Source: CBDHFQ01 sp965262565
GTDB lineage: Bacteria; Bacteroidota; Bacteroidia; J057
NCBI GenBank assembly: GCA_965262565.1
Contig: CBDHFQ010000001.1
Span: 1-38,212 of the forward strand
Length of the DNA: 38,212 nt
Direction of reading: 5' to 3'
Shown: piece by piece, positions 24,534 through 33,197 of the stretch
How positions within the stretch are numbered: position 1 is the first letter of the stretch
Layout: every line of letters begins with the position of its first letter
Notes under the pieces: generated by a model
Told to the model about the DNA's origin: nothing
Seen by the model: the letters and a program-made list of their open reading frames with translations, nothing else
Database searches by the model: none
Translations under genes and position numbers: made by a program

Positions 24534-26459
24534 GTGGCTAAAAAAGCACAGGTTCAAATAGAACTGGAAGAGGGAGGAAGAATATTATCCCCTTTTTCTC
24601 AACTTATCATAGAGCAGCACTTCGACTGGCATCACAGTTTTGAACTGAGAATGGCAATGCATGCTTTCACTGGAAATTCCCAGAGCTTTTCTGATACCTG
24701 CCAAAAGATTATCGGAAAGCCTATGAAGGTAGGCCTCAATTCATTAACGGATAGCAGTGCTGAAGATAACTTTTTTAAAGGGATCATTACGGACATCAGC
24801 ATGTCAAGAGCGCATGGTACAACGAATGAGGTAGTTATTCGTGGATATAGCCCCACCATTTTATTAGACGATGGACCTAATTCCCGTTATTTTGAAGAAA
24901 TGGGTGTCAGCCAGATAGCAAATCAAGTACTATCGTCTTATCCGACCAACATATTAAAAAATCAGGTAGGCACAGTCAATGATGCTATTCCTTATACAGT
25001 TCAATATCAGGAAAGTAATTATAATTTTTTATGCAGATTAGCTGAAAGAAATGGAGAGTGGTTTTTTTATGATGGAACAGAACTAAAATTTGGCAAACCT
25101 ACCGGAAACAAAGCTGCAGATTTACTGTTAGGCAAAGATCTGTATCACTTTGACCTGGGACTAAAATTGGAGGCTCCAAACTTTAAATTGACCGCCCACG
25201 ATTATATTAAACACACAGATTATAACGCAGACGCGTCAAGTTCAAACGTACCCGGCCTAAACTCTTTCGGAAAATTTTTAATGCAGGCCTCTGAAGATGT
25301 TTATAATCAAAAACCTCTACACATGCATCATATGTATGTGGACAATCAGAGTAAATTGAATGATATAGCCAAAAGAAGAAAGTCTTATCAGGCATCCGGT
25401 ATGGTTAATCTTTCCGGTCAGAGTGATAACATTGGAATAAGAATAGGGAAAACGATAGATATCAGTGCTTCATTTGGAGATGTTCTTTCCGATAAAAAAG
25501 AGGAGCATAAATCCTACCTGGTATATCAAATTACGCATTGGATAGATGGCCAGGGAAATTACCAAAACCAATTTAATGCTATTCCTTCTTCTCTGACCAC
25601 CTCTCCAAAATATAGTCATATAACCTATCCAGTACCTGAAGTTCAGTCAGCTTTGGTCGTTGATAATAATGATCCTGATAAATTAGGGAGAGTTCGTGTA
25701 AAATTCTTTTGGATGGAAGATGGAGGATTATCTCCGTGGATAAGATATATGCAGACTCATGCTGGTAAAGACAATGGCTTTTATTTTTTGCCTGAGATAG
25801 ATGAAGAAGTACTGGTAAGTTTTATTGCCAATGATCCTGAAAGACCTATTGTAGTTGGGTCGCTTTATCATAAACAAAATTTACCCCATGATTCCTGGAT
25901 TGATGAAAAGAATGAGGTTAAAGCTATAAAAACCAGGTCCGGTAATGAGATTAAATTTACGGACAAGAAGGATTCCGAGGAAATCACCATCTTTAATGCC
26001 GAAAAGCAAAACGAAATCACGCTATCTCTCTCTGGAGATGGCTCTATTACTATAAAATCTGAGGGGCAAATTAATATCTCAGCTGCAAAGGCGATGAAAA
26101 TAGATGCAGAAACCATTGACATAAAAGCTGAAAAGGATATAACTGTAGATTGTAAAAACCTTAAGGTATTCACCAAGGAACAGATAACAATGGATGCCAC
26201 CAAAGCCATTAATTTGAAATCGAAAACTGATTCTGTTTCAGTTAAGGCGATGAAGGATTTTACAGCAAATGCAACTAATAACGCTACCGTAAAAGCAACA
26301 GCTCAATTAGCCTTAGAAGGAACTGCAGGAGCTAAATTATCAGGGCTAATGACGACTGTTGAAGGAAAGACAACAGTAGATGTAAAAGCTAACGCAATGC
26401 TCAACCTAAAAGGTACTGCTATGGCCAATCTACAAGGCGCATTAGTCAAGATAAATTAA
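24534..26459 (+). CDS. tssI: T6SS spike protein VgrG (TssI)
   Basis: A 641-residue protein from a GTG start. Residues 1-370 are the gp27-like hub (PFSQLIIEQHFDWHHSFELRM and YQESNYNFLCRLAERNGEWFFYDG). Residues about 370-455 are the gp5-like OB fold, with VVDNNDPDKLGRVRVKFFW, the WIRYMQTHAG segment and LPEIDEEVLVSFIANDPERPIVVGSLYH. From about 490 to the end there is a repetitive Lys/Ala/Thr strand pattern (such as MKIDAETIDIKAEKDITVDC) forming the triangular beta needle. VgrG trimers cap the Hcp tube and pierce the target. No extra C-terminal effector domain is seen, and no PAAR gene follows. Only 1 nt separates its stop from tssE, indicating coupled translation. Confidence 0.95.
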   Translation: MAKKAQVQIELEEGGRILSPFSQLIIEQHFDWHHSFELRMAMHAFTGNSQSFSDTCQKIIGKPMKVGLNSLTDSSAEDNFFKGIITDISMSRAHGTTNEVVIRGYSPTILLDDGPNSRYFEEMGVSQIANQVLSSYPTNILKNQVGTVNDAIPYTVQYQESNYNFLCRLAERNGEWFFYDGTELKFGKPTGNKAADLLLGKDLYHFDLGLKLEAPNFKLTAHDYIKHTDYNADASSSNVPGLNSFGKFLMQASEDVYNQKPLHMHHMYVDNQSKLNDIAKRRKSYQASGMVNLSGQSDNIGIRIGKTIDISASFGDVLSDKKEEHKSYLVYQITHWIDGQGNYQNQFNAIPSSLTTSPKYSHITYPVPEVQSALVVDNNDPDKLGRVRVKFFWMEDGGLSPWIRYMQTHAGKDNGFYFLPEIDEEVLVSFIANDPERPIVVGSLYHKQNLPHDSWIDEKNEVKAIKTRSGNEIKFTDKKDSEEITIFNAEKQNEITLSLSGDGSITIKSEGQINISAAKAMKIDAETIDIKAEKDITVDCKNLKVFTKEQITMDATKAINLKSKTDSVSVKAMKDFTANATNNATVKATAQLALEGTAGAKLSGLMTTVEGKTTVDVKANAMLNLKGTAMANLQGALVKIN

Positions 26460-26460
26460 G

Positions 26461-26901
26461 ATGAATGATCAATATTATAGCATCCCCATCTCTTTTAAGC
26501 GGCTTATTAAATGTGAGCCCCTTAAAAGAGTGGAAATCGAAAAGTCTATTGCTCAAAAAATTTTCCTTATACTTTTAACTCATTTTGAAGAATATCGCTT
26601 TGATTACACTTTTGGATGTAGCATTTGGGAAGAGGATTTTGAATTACTCCCCAGAATAAATATTTGGAAGGAACAATTAAAGCGTTCCATTGAAGATTCG
26701 CTCATAGATCACGAACCAAGACTCACCCAGTTACAGGTGAAAATTAATATAGACGAAATTCCATTTACACATCCTGAGGATGAAAATGTTAGAAAAATAA
26801 AAAAGAGGATCACAGTCTTTATAGATGCTCGATTAACCAAAACAGATGAACCATTTTCTCACGCAGAAACATTATTCTTAAGTCCTATTTCTGTGGATTA
26901 A
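26461..26901 (+). CDS. tssE: T6SS baseplate protein TssE (gp25-like)
   Basis: A 146-residue protein of the gp25/TssE family, the baseplate piece that starts sheath polymerisation. It carries an N-terminal helix (EIEKSIAQKIFLILLTHFEEYRFDYTFGCSIWEEDFELL, 26-64), then IWKEQLKRSIEDSLIDHEPRLTQLQVKINI, in which EPRL is the gp25 signature, and a final strand (ITVFIDARLTK). Length is normal for the family. It begins 1 nt after vgrG and ends 10 nt before tssF, so these three genes are clearly one translational unit. The product acts in the cytoplasm at the inner-membrane baseplate. Confidence 0.9.
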   Translation: MNDQYYSIPISFKRLIKCEPLKRVEIEKSIAQKIFLILLTHFEEYRFDYTFGCSIWEEDFELLPRINIWKEQLKRSIEDSLIDHEPRLTQLQVKINIDEIPFTHPEDENVRKIKKRITVFIDARLTKTDEPFSHAETLFLSPISVD

Positions 26902-26911
26902 TCGTATCAAC

Positions 26912-28765
26912 ATGGCTAGCACAGACAATTTATCGCGGGAGCGGATTAAAAAAAGGATGCTGAACGATGCAGCAGATCTTTGGGGATATAAACGTTCCAA
27001 AATAGAAGAGTTTGACCCTCTCATCGATTTACTTTTCGGAGCAAGTGCTACAGAAATTAAACGAATTTATGATGAAATTCATTCCTCCGAAGCTCGGATT
27101 CTAGAGCGATTAGCCGAATTACTCACACCAGATGTGGAAAAAGGTCATAAGCCTGCACATGCAGTAGCTAGCGCAAGGCCATTAGATGCTACCTTTACTC
27201 TGGAACCTGAAGAACTATTTTACCATATCTTGAAAGAGGAAAAGGTAAACACCAACATCTTTTTTTCCCCTGCTAATTCAATTAAACTTCTGGATGCTGG
27301 TATTGCATATATGGCTTTTAATAATGTCTTATATGTAAAAAAGGATGGCGATTTCGACAAACATCTCGAAGGAAATAAACAGTTGCCCGGAAACATTCTC
27401 TACCTTGGAATTGACATTGGGAAGGAAGTGGAGTCCCTGGAGCATCTAAATTTTTTCTTTGATTGGAAAAATGAACTCTTCGAACAAAAGCAAAAATATA
27501 TTAGAGCATTGCGCCATACCAGTTGGAAAGTAGAAGGTAAATCCTATCAGCATGCCATCGGTTATGGAGCCTCTACTTCTCATAAAAGAGATGCTCATCT
27601 ATATGAACTATCTGAAGAATTTGACATCACTTTCAAAAATGAGAAGTATGTCTTAAACAGATACGAACACCAATTCATCACCTTAACTCAAAAAGAACCT
27701 CTTTCTAAAGATCTATATCTACCTGAAGCTTTTTCAAGCGTATTTGAAGATAAATCACTTTCCAAAATTGATCCTGATATTATTTGGGTAGAAGTCAGTT
27801 TCCCAAAAGTTTTTCCTTCTCAGGCGTTTGAGAATATGTTATTGGAGACCAATTGTTTCCCTACAATAAACAGAAATCTACATACCCTTCCCTATCAGGC
27901 ACTTCAAAAGGTTCATATAGTATCTCTTGAAGCTGAAGACTTCTTTTTCGCCATGAAAGATATTATCAGTAATGACGGCGACTTATACAAACCAAGTCCT
28001 TTCATTGGACTTCAAGAGGGAGACAAACGAACTTACACCTTGAGACAAGGAGGTACTGCAAGATATGATGTCAGAGACTCTGCAGAGATGTTGGATTATT
28101 TATTCGATTTGCTTCGCGATGAAAGCTCCGCTTTTAAAGGACTTGGTTTTGATATATTAGCTTCGGATATAAAGTCGCTGGATAAAATTATATACAGATT
28201 AGAGCGGAAGAAAAACCAGCATTTAAAAGACTATCAAACGCAAGAAAGAGCTTCTGAACCCATACATTATCTGGTAGTTAGGCCTGAACGAGCAGGAGAA
28301 AATATGGAAATTCGATTCTGGGGAACTAATGGAGAAAAAGCTAACGATCTTCCTACAGGTGCTTCCTTACAATCCTACCAAGGGCTTAATTTCCATCGGA
28401 ATTCTATCAAATTGGTTTCCAAATCTACAGGTGGCAGAGCCAGATTAAACTCAAAAGACAATCTATATGCCTTCAAAAAAGCCTTGATGAACCGAGGGAG
28501 AGTAGTTACCATAGAAGATGTTCGAACAGAGTGTTTTACACTTTTTGGTTCAAGATTAGAGGAAGTAGAGGTTAAACATGGGGTAGCTTTAAGTTCTCAA
28601 TCTCGAAAGGGTATGGAGCGAACCCTGGACGTTATTCTGACTCCAGCAGAGGATGAAGCTATCTCTTCGGAAGAATGTGAGGAATTATTAGCTTCATTAA
28701 GCGCACAATCTACTGGTATACTGCCATTTAGAGTATTTTCCTCCAGAAAAGAAGAAGGGGAATGA
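26912..28765 (+). CDS. tssF: T6SS baseplate protein TssF
   Basis: A 617-residue baseplate wedge protein. The N-terminal 60-80 residues have the pattern FDPLIDLLFGASATEIKRIYDEIHSSEARILERLAELLTP, a good TssF marker in subtype iii. It continues with the ASARPLDATFTLEPEELF strand pair. In the C-terminal part are FHRNSIKLVSKSTGGRARLNSKDNLYAFKKALMNRGRVVTIEDVRT (about 495-540) and a last ferredoxin-like piece. TssF works with TssG and TssE as the wedge around the VgrG hub. It is preceded at 10 nt by tssE and followed at 22 nt by tssG, the usual order. Confidence 0.92.
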   Translation: MASTDNLSRERIKKRMLNDAADLWGYKRSKIEEFDPLIDLLFGASATEIKRIYDEIHSSEARILERLAELLTPDVEKGHKPAHAVASARPLDATFTLEPEELFYHILKEEKVNTNIFFSPANSIKLLDAGIAYMAFNNVLYVKKDGDFDKHLEGNKQLPGNILYLGIDIGKEVESLEHLNFFFDWKNELFEQKQKYIRALRHTSWKVEGKSYQHAIGYGASTSHKRDAHLYELSEEFDITFKNEKYVLNRYEHQFITLTQKEPLSKDLYLPEAFSSVFEDKSLSKIDPDIIWVEVSFPKVFPSQAFENMLLETNCFPTINRNLHTLPYQALQKVHIVSLEAEDFFFAMKDIISNDGDLYKPSPFIGLQEGDKRTYTLRQGGTARYDVRDSAEMLDYLFDLLRDESSAFKGLGFDILASDIKSLDKIIYRLERKKNQHLKDYQTQERASEPIHYLVVRPERAGENMEIRFWGTNGEKANDLPTGASLQSYQGLNFHRNSIKLVSKSTGGRARLNSKDNLYAFKKALMNRGRVVTIEDVRTECFTLFGSRLEEVEVKHGVALSSQSRKGMERTLDVILTPAEDEAISSEECEELLASLSAQSTGILPFRVFSSRKEEGE

Positions 28766-28787
28766 TGTTAATTAGTTCAAATAGTGC

Positions 28788-29729
28788 ATGGAAGAAAAGA
28801 ATATCATAGAACAAAGTATTAATGATAACGCCCTGGATTTAAAAGCAGAGGTAGATGTTGCCAATTTGATTGAATCAGGACTGCCGGAAGAGTTATTTTA
28901 TTTTCACCCCAAAGGAATCTTTAGTAGGAATTTTCGTTTTGACATATTAGAAAAATATACCCAGCTAAATGAAGAAGGCGAGATCATAGGCTACCATTTG
29001 GATATTAGCCGGGAGGGATTATATGACATGTTGCCAGAAGGTTTGTTTCACCAAACTGAAGTAAAAGATCCATTCAAAAAGGTTACTGAGATGGTTGACG
29101 AATATAAGCGTCAACAGGAAGAAGAAGCTGATGCAAGGAAATTTTTCTCTCCTTTGGAACAGGCCTTTTATCGGTTGCGGCTCATGATTGAATTAAAAGA
29201 GAGGCGAGCATTTAAAGGTTTTTCGGACCCCACCCAGCAAAAGGTATTAAAAGACAAGTTAGGGTTGTTCAAGGAGTCTTTACATCCAGTTCAATTAATG
29301 ATTCTTCTCTACCTTCTCCCCATAAGCTATAAGATTGTGGGAGATCTTTTGTTAACCGAAAAATGCTTTGAGGCCATTCTTGGCGAAAAAGTACATATTC
29401 GTTACGCAAATGATCAATTCTCAGAAAATGATGCATCTTTTGTCCCTGGGCTAGGAGAAACCAGTTTAGGGGTTAATTTCATCATGGGAGAAGCTTTTCA
29501 TGACTTTATTCCATCAATTGAAGTAATAATTGGCCCTATATCATCAATAAAAATAGTACATTACCTTAAAGAGGGAAAATACAATAAGATAGTAAGCATG
29601 TTGTGTGATTATTTTATTCCTATGGAATTAAAAGTAGAGATATCCTTGGAAGTAATGCATGAAGAACAGGCATTTTCTCTGGGTTCGGGAAGTCATCTGG
29701 GTAGAATGGGCCTAACTTCGAGATTGTAA
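28788..29729 (+). CDS. tssG: T6SS baseplate protein TssG
   Basis: A 313-residue protein placed right after tssF, the normal partner order. Features that fit are the LPEELFYFHPKGIFSRNFRFDI opening, the long charged helix with FSPLEQAFYRLRLMIELKERRAF (about 119-141), and the C-terminal LGETSLGVNFIMGEAFHDFIPSIEVIIGPISS strand region (about 225-256). Sequence conservation in TssG is low, so the call depends partly on position. TssG holds the TssF dimer and links the wedge to TssK. No signal peptide or membrane helix is present. The C-terminal end is rich in Gly/Leu/Ser. It is followed by tssN after 53 nt. Confidence 0.82.
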   Translation: MEEKNIIEQSINDNALDLKAEVDVANLIESGLPEELFYFHPKGIFSRNFRFDILEKYTQLNEEGEIIGYHLDISREGLYDMLPEGLFHQTEVKDPFKKVTEMVDEYKRQQEEEADARKFFSPLEQAFYRLRLMIELKERRAFKGFSDPTQQKVLKDKLGLFKESLHPVQLMILLYLLPISYKIVGDLLLTEKCFEAILGEKVHIRYANDQFSENDASFVPGLGETSLGVNFIMGEAFHDFIPSIEVIIGPISSIKIVHYLKEGKYNKIVSMLCDYFIPMELKVEISLEVMHEEQAFSLGSGSHLGRMGLTSRL

Positions 29730-29782
29730 GTTAGATTTATTATTGTCATCGATAAATAACATATATACCAAAGCATTTAAGC

Positions 29783-30886
29783 ATGTTTGACTTGTTATAT
29801 CAGTTCGTACTTTTACAGATTAACCCCAGAAAAGCCCTAAAATACGGTAAAAAAGCAGCCAGGGCTGGTATATCTGTGTGGTTCATTGTATTAGTCATAG
29901 CATTATTACTAGCCACCATTGGATTTGCCATGGGGTTTTATCAATCTATCAAGGAAAAGAACCACAAAAAAACAGCCATTCTTGTTCACCTGATAGGATT
30001 TGGAATAGCTATAGGATGTTTTGGGTTAATAGGGTTACAAGGAATCTCAAATGCAGGATTTTCATTTTGGCTACTCGCTGGAGGTATGTTCCTATTAGGA
30101 AGTCTTCATGCCTGGTTTATTTATTTATTACATGAATGGAGTGATCGAAAAGGATTTTGGCCAGAAGCATTTTTTACAGGTTATGTTGGATGTTTAGGTG
30201 CACTTCTATTTATTTTAGTATATTATTTTACAAATAAGTCTGGCTTCGGTATGACTTTTGGGCTGACATTATTAAGTTTTCCGTTGCCTTTTCTTTTTCT
30301 TAAATCATATGACCAGTTTATGGCCTTTCCACAGCGTGCTTACAAAGGGTGGAAATACCCTAACCGTAGACCGTCGGTATTGGCAAGTCAATTGCAGGAT
30401 CCAATGCTCATTCATTTGATCATTTCGGAAGAAAATGCAAATAATGCCTTTCCCAGGAAAGTACTTGTAAAAGTATCTCCGGATTTTGTATTCGGTTCTT
30501 TCTTTCACGCATGGGTGCATGAACGCAATCATCAAAGCGGTTTAGGTACTATTCTTTATCTGAATAGAGGTCCACAAGATGAACCTATCAGTTGGATTTT
30601 TTATATAAAGCCAAGGTATTGGTGGCAGTTTCGCAGGTATATTCATCCAGGAGAAACTTTCCAAAAGAATGGTATTCGACAGACAGATACCATTGTGGCA
30701 CTTCGGATCAAAGGAGATACTATTTTTGCAAGAGATATTTCTGCTTCAGCGACACATGTAAGAAATGTTAGCGATAGTGATTCACAAGCAAGTTCTCCCA
30801 TACCGTCAGTCTCTCCTACAACAAGGAGGGAAAGAAAAGCACCTCAGAATACTGGGGGAGGAATAAAAATAAAAAAAAGGAATTAA
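29783..30886 (+). CDS. tssN: T6SS multipass membrane protein TssN (subtype iii specific)
   Basis: A 367-residue protein with five predicted membrane helices at about 31-52, 64-84, 92-116, 131-150 and 156-174. A cytoplasmic domain of about 190 residues follows, with the YKGWKYPNRRPS segment, the HLIISEENANNAFPRKVLVKVSPDFVFGSFFHAWVHERN stretch and WIFYIKPRYWWQFRRYIHPG. TssN is found only in Bacteroidota systems, which lack TssJ, TssL and TssM, and is thought to be part of the trans-envelope base. The last residues read GGGIKIKKRN. The next gene, TssK, ends in an almost identical tail although the codons differ. It is 18 nt before tssK, so the two are tightly linked. Confidence 0.9.
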   Translation: MFDLLYQFVLLQINPRKALKYGKKAARAGISVWFIVLVIALLLATIGFAMGFYQSIKEKNHKKTAILVHLIGFGIAIGCFGLIGLQGISNAGFSFWLLAGGMFLLGSLHAWFIYLLHEWSDRKGFWPEAFFTGYVGCLGALLFILVYYFTNKSGFGMTFGLTLLSFPLPFLFLKSYDQFMAFPQRAYKGWKYPNRRPSVLASQLQDPMLIHLIISEENANNAFPRKVLVKVSPDFVFGSFFHAWVHERNHQSGLGTILYLNRGPQDEPISWIFYIKPRYWWQFRRYIHPGETFQKNGIRQTDTIVALRIKGDTIFARDISASATHVRNVSDSDSQASSPIPSVSPTTRRERKAPQNTGGGIKIKKRN

Positions 30887-30904
30887 TATCACATTTATTA
30901 AATT

Positions 30905-32053
30905 ATGTTACCTCACCAACAGCATTTTCCCCTTAACTGGCAAGATGGAATGAAGATTTCGAGTGGTCACTTCCAGTCGTGGGAATCCGCTATGCAAGAT
31001 CAATTCAGGGATATCTATGCTTCGACCGTTAATGAGCATAGTTATGGATTGTTATTGTCAGCGTCAAATTCCCATAAATCATGTGATCTTCTTCTTCAAC
31101 AGGGAGAATTGGTGTTAAGTGAGTGCAGGGCTATCACTCGTGGAGGAATTAGAGTAGAAATATCTCAGTCTAATGACCTTACACCTGTTTTGCGCAAGCC
31201 TCTTTCCCAGATCAGGCAGGAAGCAGATCTGTATGCTGTTGTCTTGATGATTAATCCGTTTAAAAGACAAGCTACTGGATCTCCTGATCCTGAAGAAGTG
31301 CCACCCAGACTCCCCTACTCTATCCCTACCTACAAGCTCGAGGTACTCCCATTGGGACAGCATCATCCTAATAAGCTCCTTTCCCAAATAATGATAGGAA
31401 AGCTTCAATTAAATGGAGCACAAAAGGAATTACTAGACTATATACCGCCCTGCACCTGTGTAGAAGCAGATCAAACCTTAAAAGGTTATTTTGTGGAATT
31501 TTGTAATCATTTATATCAAATTCTTGTACATGGCGCTGAGATTGTACAAAAAGTATATGGAAAGAGTAGTAAAAAGCCATTAGCTCAGCACATTTCATTT
31601 ATTGCAGAAAAGACTACCTTTTATATATCTGAGAGACTGGACGTCATTAAAAATCAGGGGCCATTTTTACCTCCGATGTATCTGTTTTCGCAAATTCAGG
31701 GACTTGCACGAACATTAGATACAGCTGGAATGTGTCTAACCCAGGCCGACCGTGATGATACCTTCAAATTTTTCTCAGAATTTCTAAATACTCGTTTGGG
31801 AGAATGGAATCAAACTGTTAAGAGCGTACTCAATCTTTCTTATAATCACGTAGATATTATCTCCAGCATGATTGTTCCTCTAGGGAACTTTTTAGCTGTT
31901 ACTGACAGACTTTTCCATCAACTAGCAGAGTTGGAGGAATTTGACTGGAAAAAGAGAGAGATTCATAGAATCAGGGTTGAGGAACCAAACTATTTTGAAG
32001 TTTCAAATAATAGAAGTCGAGGCACCAAAATCAAAAAAAGAAATAGAGAATAA
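30905..32053 (+). CDS. tssK: T6SS baseplate-to-membrane connector TssK
   Basis: A 382-residue protein. The opening (QHFPLNWQDGMKISSGHFQSWESAMQDQFRDIY) is the TssK N-terminal signature, where the 'dip and hold' of the shell domain begins. It then has RGGIRVEISQSNDLTPVLRKPLSQIRQEADLYAVVLMINPF, and a helical C-terminal half (YKSSKKPLAQHISFIAEKTTFYISERLD-like helices, then QIQGLARTLDTAGM). TssK joins the baseplate (TssF/G) to the membrane complex. Length is somewhat below proteobacterial TssK, as is usual for subtype iii. The C-terminal tail RGTKIKKRNRE repeats the end of TssN. Followed by tssO after 62 nt. Confidence 0.9.
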   Translation: MLPHQQHFPLNWQDGMKISSGHFQSWESAMQDQFRDIYASTVNEHSYGLLLSASNSHKSCDLLLQQGELVLSECRAITRGGIRVEISQSNDLTPVLRKPLSQIRQEADLYAVVLMINPFKRQATGSPDPEEVPPRLPYSIPTYKLEVLPLGQHHPNKLLSQIMIGKLQLNGAQKELLDYIPPCTCVEADQTLKGYFVEFCNHLYQILVHGAEIVQKVYGKSSKKPLAQHISFIAEKTTFYISERLDVIKNQGPFLPPMYLFSQIQGLARTLDTAGMCLTQADRDDTFKFFSEFLNTRLGEWNQTVKSVLNLSYNHVDIISSMIVPLGNFLAVTDRLFHQLAELEEFDWKKREIHRIRVEEPNYFEVSNNRSRGTKIKKRNRE

Positions 32054-32115
32054 TTAATGTTTTCTATCTACAATTAACAAATTCAAAGAATTTCATTATT
32101 CATTTGTAACAAATC

Positions 32116-33078
32116 ATGGAAAGTACTAATCAAAGACCAAGAGTTGTAGAAGTGCTGAAATTTATGGGGATATTTCTATCTTCTTTACTCATTATGGGGT
32201 TTGTATTTATCGGACAAAAAACCGTCTCCGAGATGGAAGATGAGCTACTCCTGGCCCAAATAGATTCTCTGGAAGTGCAAGTGGCCAATTATCAAAACCG
32301 GGAAAACGTATTGGCTAATACGCTATTTTATGCTGATTCTTCTCTTAAGTTGTTAAAAAAGCTCAGTGAACTGGAAGATCGATTAATTAGTATGAAGCGA
32401 CAGGGACTTGAAGGGGATTTTGGGTTGATAGGACTAGAAGGAGAAATTCAGTCCGAATTACGAGGCGTTCAAGCAGCTTTAACTCAATTAAGCAGAACCC
32501 AATATGAGAAGGGAGAAAACCTTCCCTATAGAAATGTGGATCTGATTAAAGGATATAATGAACATCTGTTTGAGACCTATAATCTACTTTTGAGAGAAAA
32601 GCAATTTAAAAGAGCCGCGGTAAAAGGAAAAAGTGATAATGATGAATCAGATTCAGACGATTTGGAAGAAATGCAACGACTGGTAGAACTTCAAAGAGAA
32701 CAACTTGAGAAACAGCAAATAGAAAATCAATTTTCAGGACAAATTGATCGACTATCTCTAGAAAATGAAAATTGTTCATCAAAACTGGAATCAGCTCAAG
32801 TCAATTTAGAAGCTACTAAAAATACCTTATTAGAGCTTAGAAGGACTGTTAATAAAGGTAAAGAGGTAGTTGCTACACAAGCTCCTGCCATTTTGACCCA
32901 TAGCCGAGATTTAATTAACTATACTAATTCTCTGGATGGAATCGTTCAACGAATTAAGGGGATTGGTGATCGCCAGGATAAAGAGTCGCTTGAAAAATTA
33001 ATTAAATCTTATAAGCAATTGGCCGACGAATTAGAAAGTAATGCTTCACAATTGAGCCGTCTTAATGCCCAACTATAA
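32116..33078 (+). CDS. tssO: T6SS single-pass membrane protein TssO (subtype iii specific)
   Basis: A 320-residue protein with one membrane helix at about 14-34 (LKFMGIFLSSLLIMGFVFIG) after a short N-terminal cytoplasmic stretch. The rest should be periplasmic and is mostly coiled coil: an EDELLLAQIDSLEVQVANYQNREN helix, then LEEMQRLVELQREQLEKQQIENQ (about 183-205), and a last helix with heptad Leu. An acidic stretch (DNDESDSDDLEE) splits the two halves. TssO is one of the Bacteroidota-specific envelope components, and its position after tssK supports the call; sequence alone would only give 'membrane coiled-coil protein'. TssP, TssQ and TssR, often next in line, are not found after it. Confidence 0.8.
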   Translation: MESTNQRPRVVEVLKFMGIFLSSLLIMGFVFIGQKTVSEMEDELLLAQIDSLEVQVANYQNRENVLANTLFYADSSLKLLKKLSELEDRLISMKRQGLEGDFGLIGLEGEIQSELRGVQAALTQLSRTQYEKGENLPYRNVDLIKGYNEHLFETYNLLLREKQFKRAAVKGKSDNDESDSDDLEEMQRLVELQREQLEKQQIENQFSGQIDRLSLENENCSSKLESAQVNLEATKNTLLELRRTVNKGKEVVATQAPAILTHSRDLINYTNSLDGIVQRIKGIGDRQDKESLEKLIKSYKQLADELESNASQLSRLNAQL

Positions 33079-33131
33079 AAAAATCACATTTTTCAGATGA
33101 CGATTGAGATATTTTTGGCATATATAGATAG

Positions 33132-33148
33132 GGTAATGTAATATTACC
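33132..33148. repeat. short inverted repeat between tssO and the porP-like gene
   Basis: A 6-bp inverted repeat (GGTAAT / ATTACC) with a 5-nt loop, in the 119-nt space after tssO. There is no T-run, so it gives only weak evidence that the T6SS transcript ends here. Confidence 0.2.
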
Positions 33149-33197
33149 TAAAATAATTTTACCCTTTGGGCTTTCTCAGGACAGAAATATAATTACG

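Noticed and set aside
26461..26901. Reading the T6SS run as an extracellular contractile injection system or prophage tail
   Set aside because: ClpV, separate TssB and TssC, TssK, TssN and TssO are present, and there are no tape-measure, tail-terminator or capsid genes.
33165..33195. TTTG followed after 19 nt by TATAATTA before the porP-like gene
   Set aside because: The second box matches TAnnTTTG poorly and lies almost on the start codon, leaving no room for a leader.
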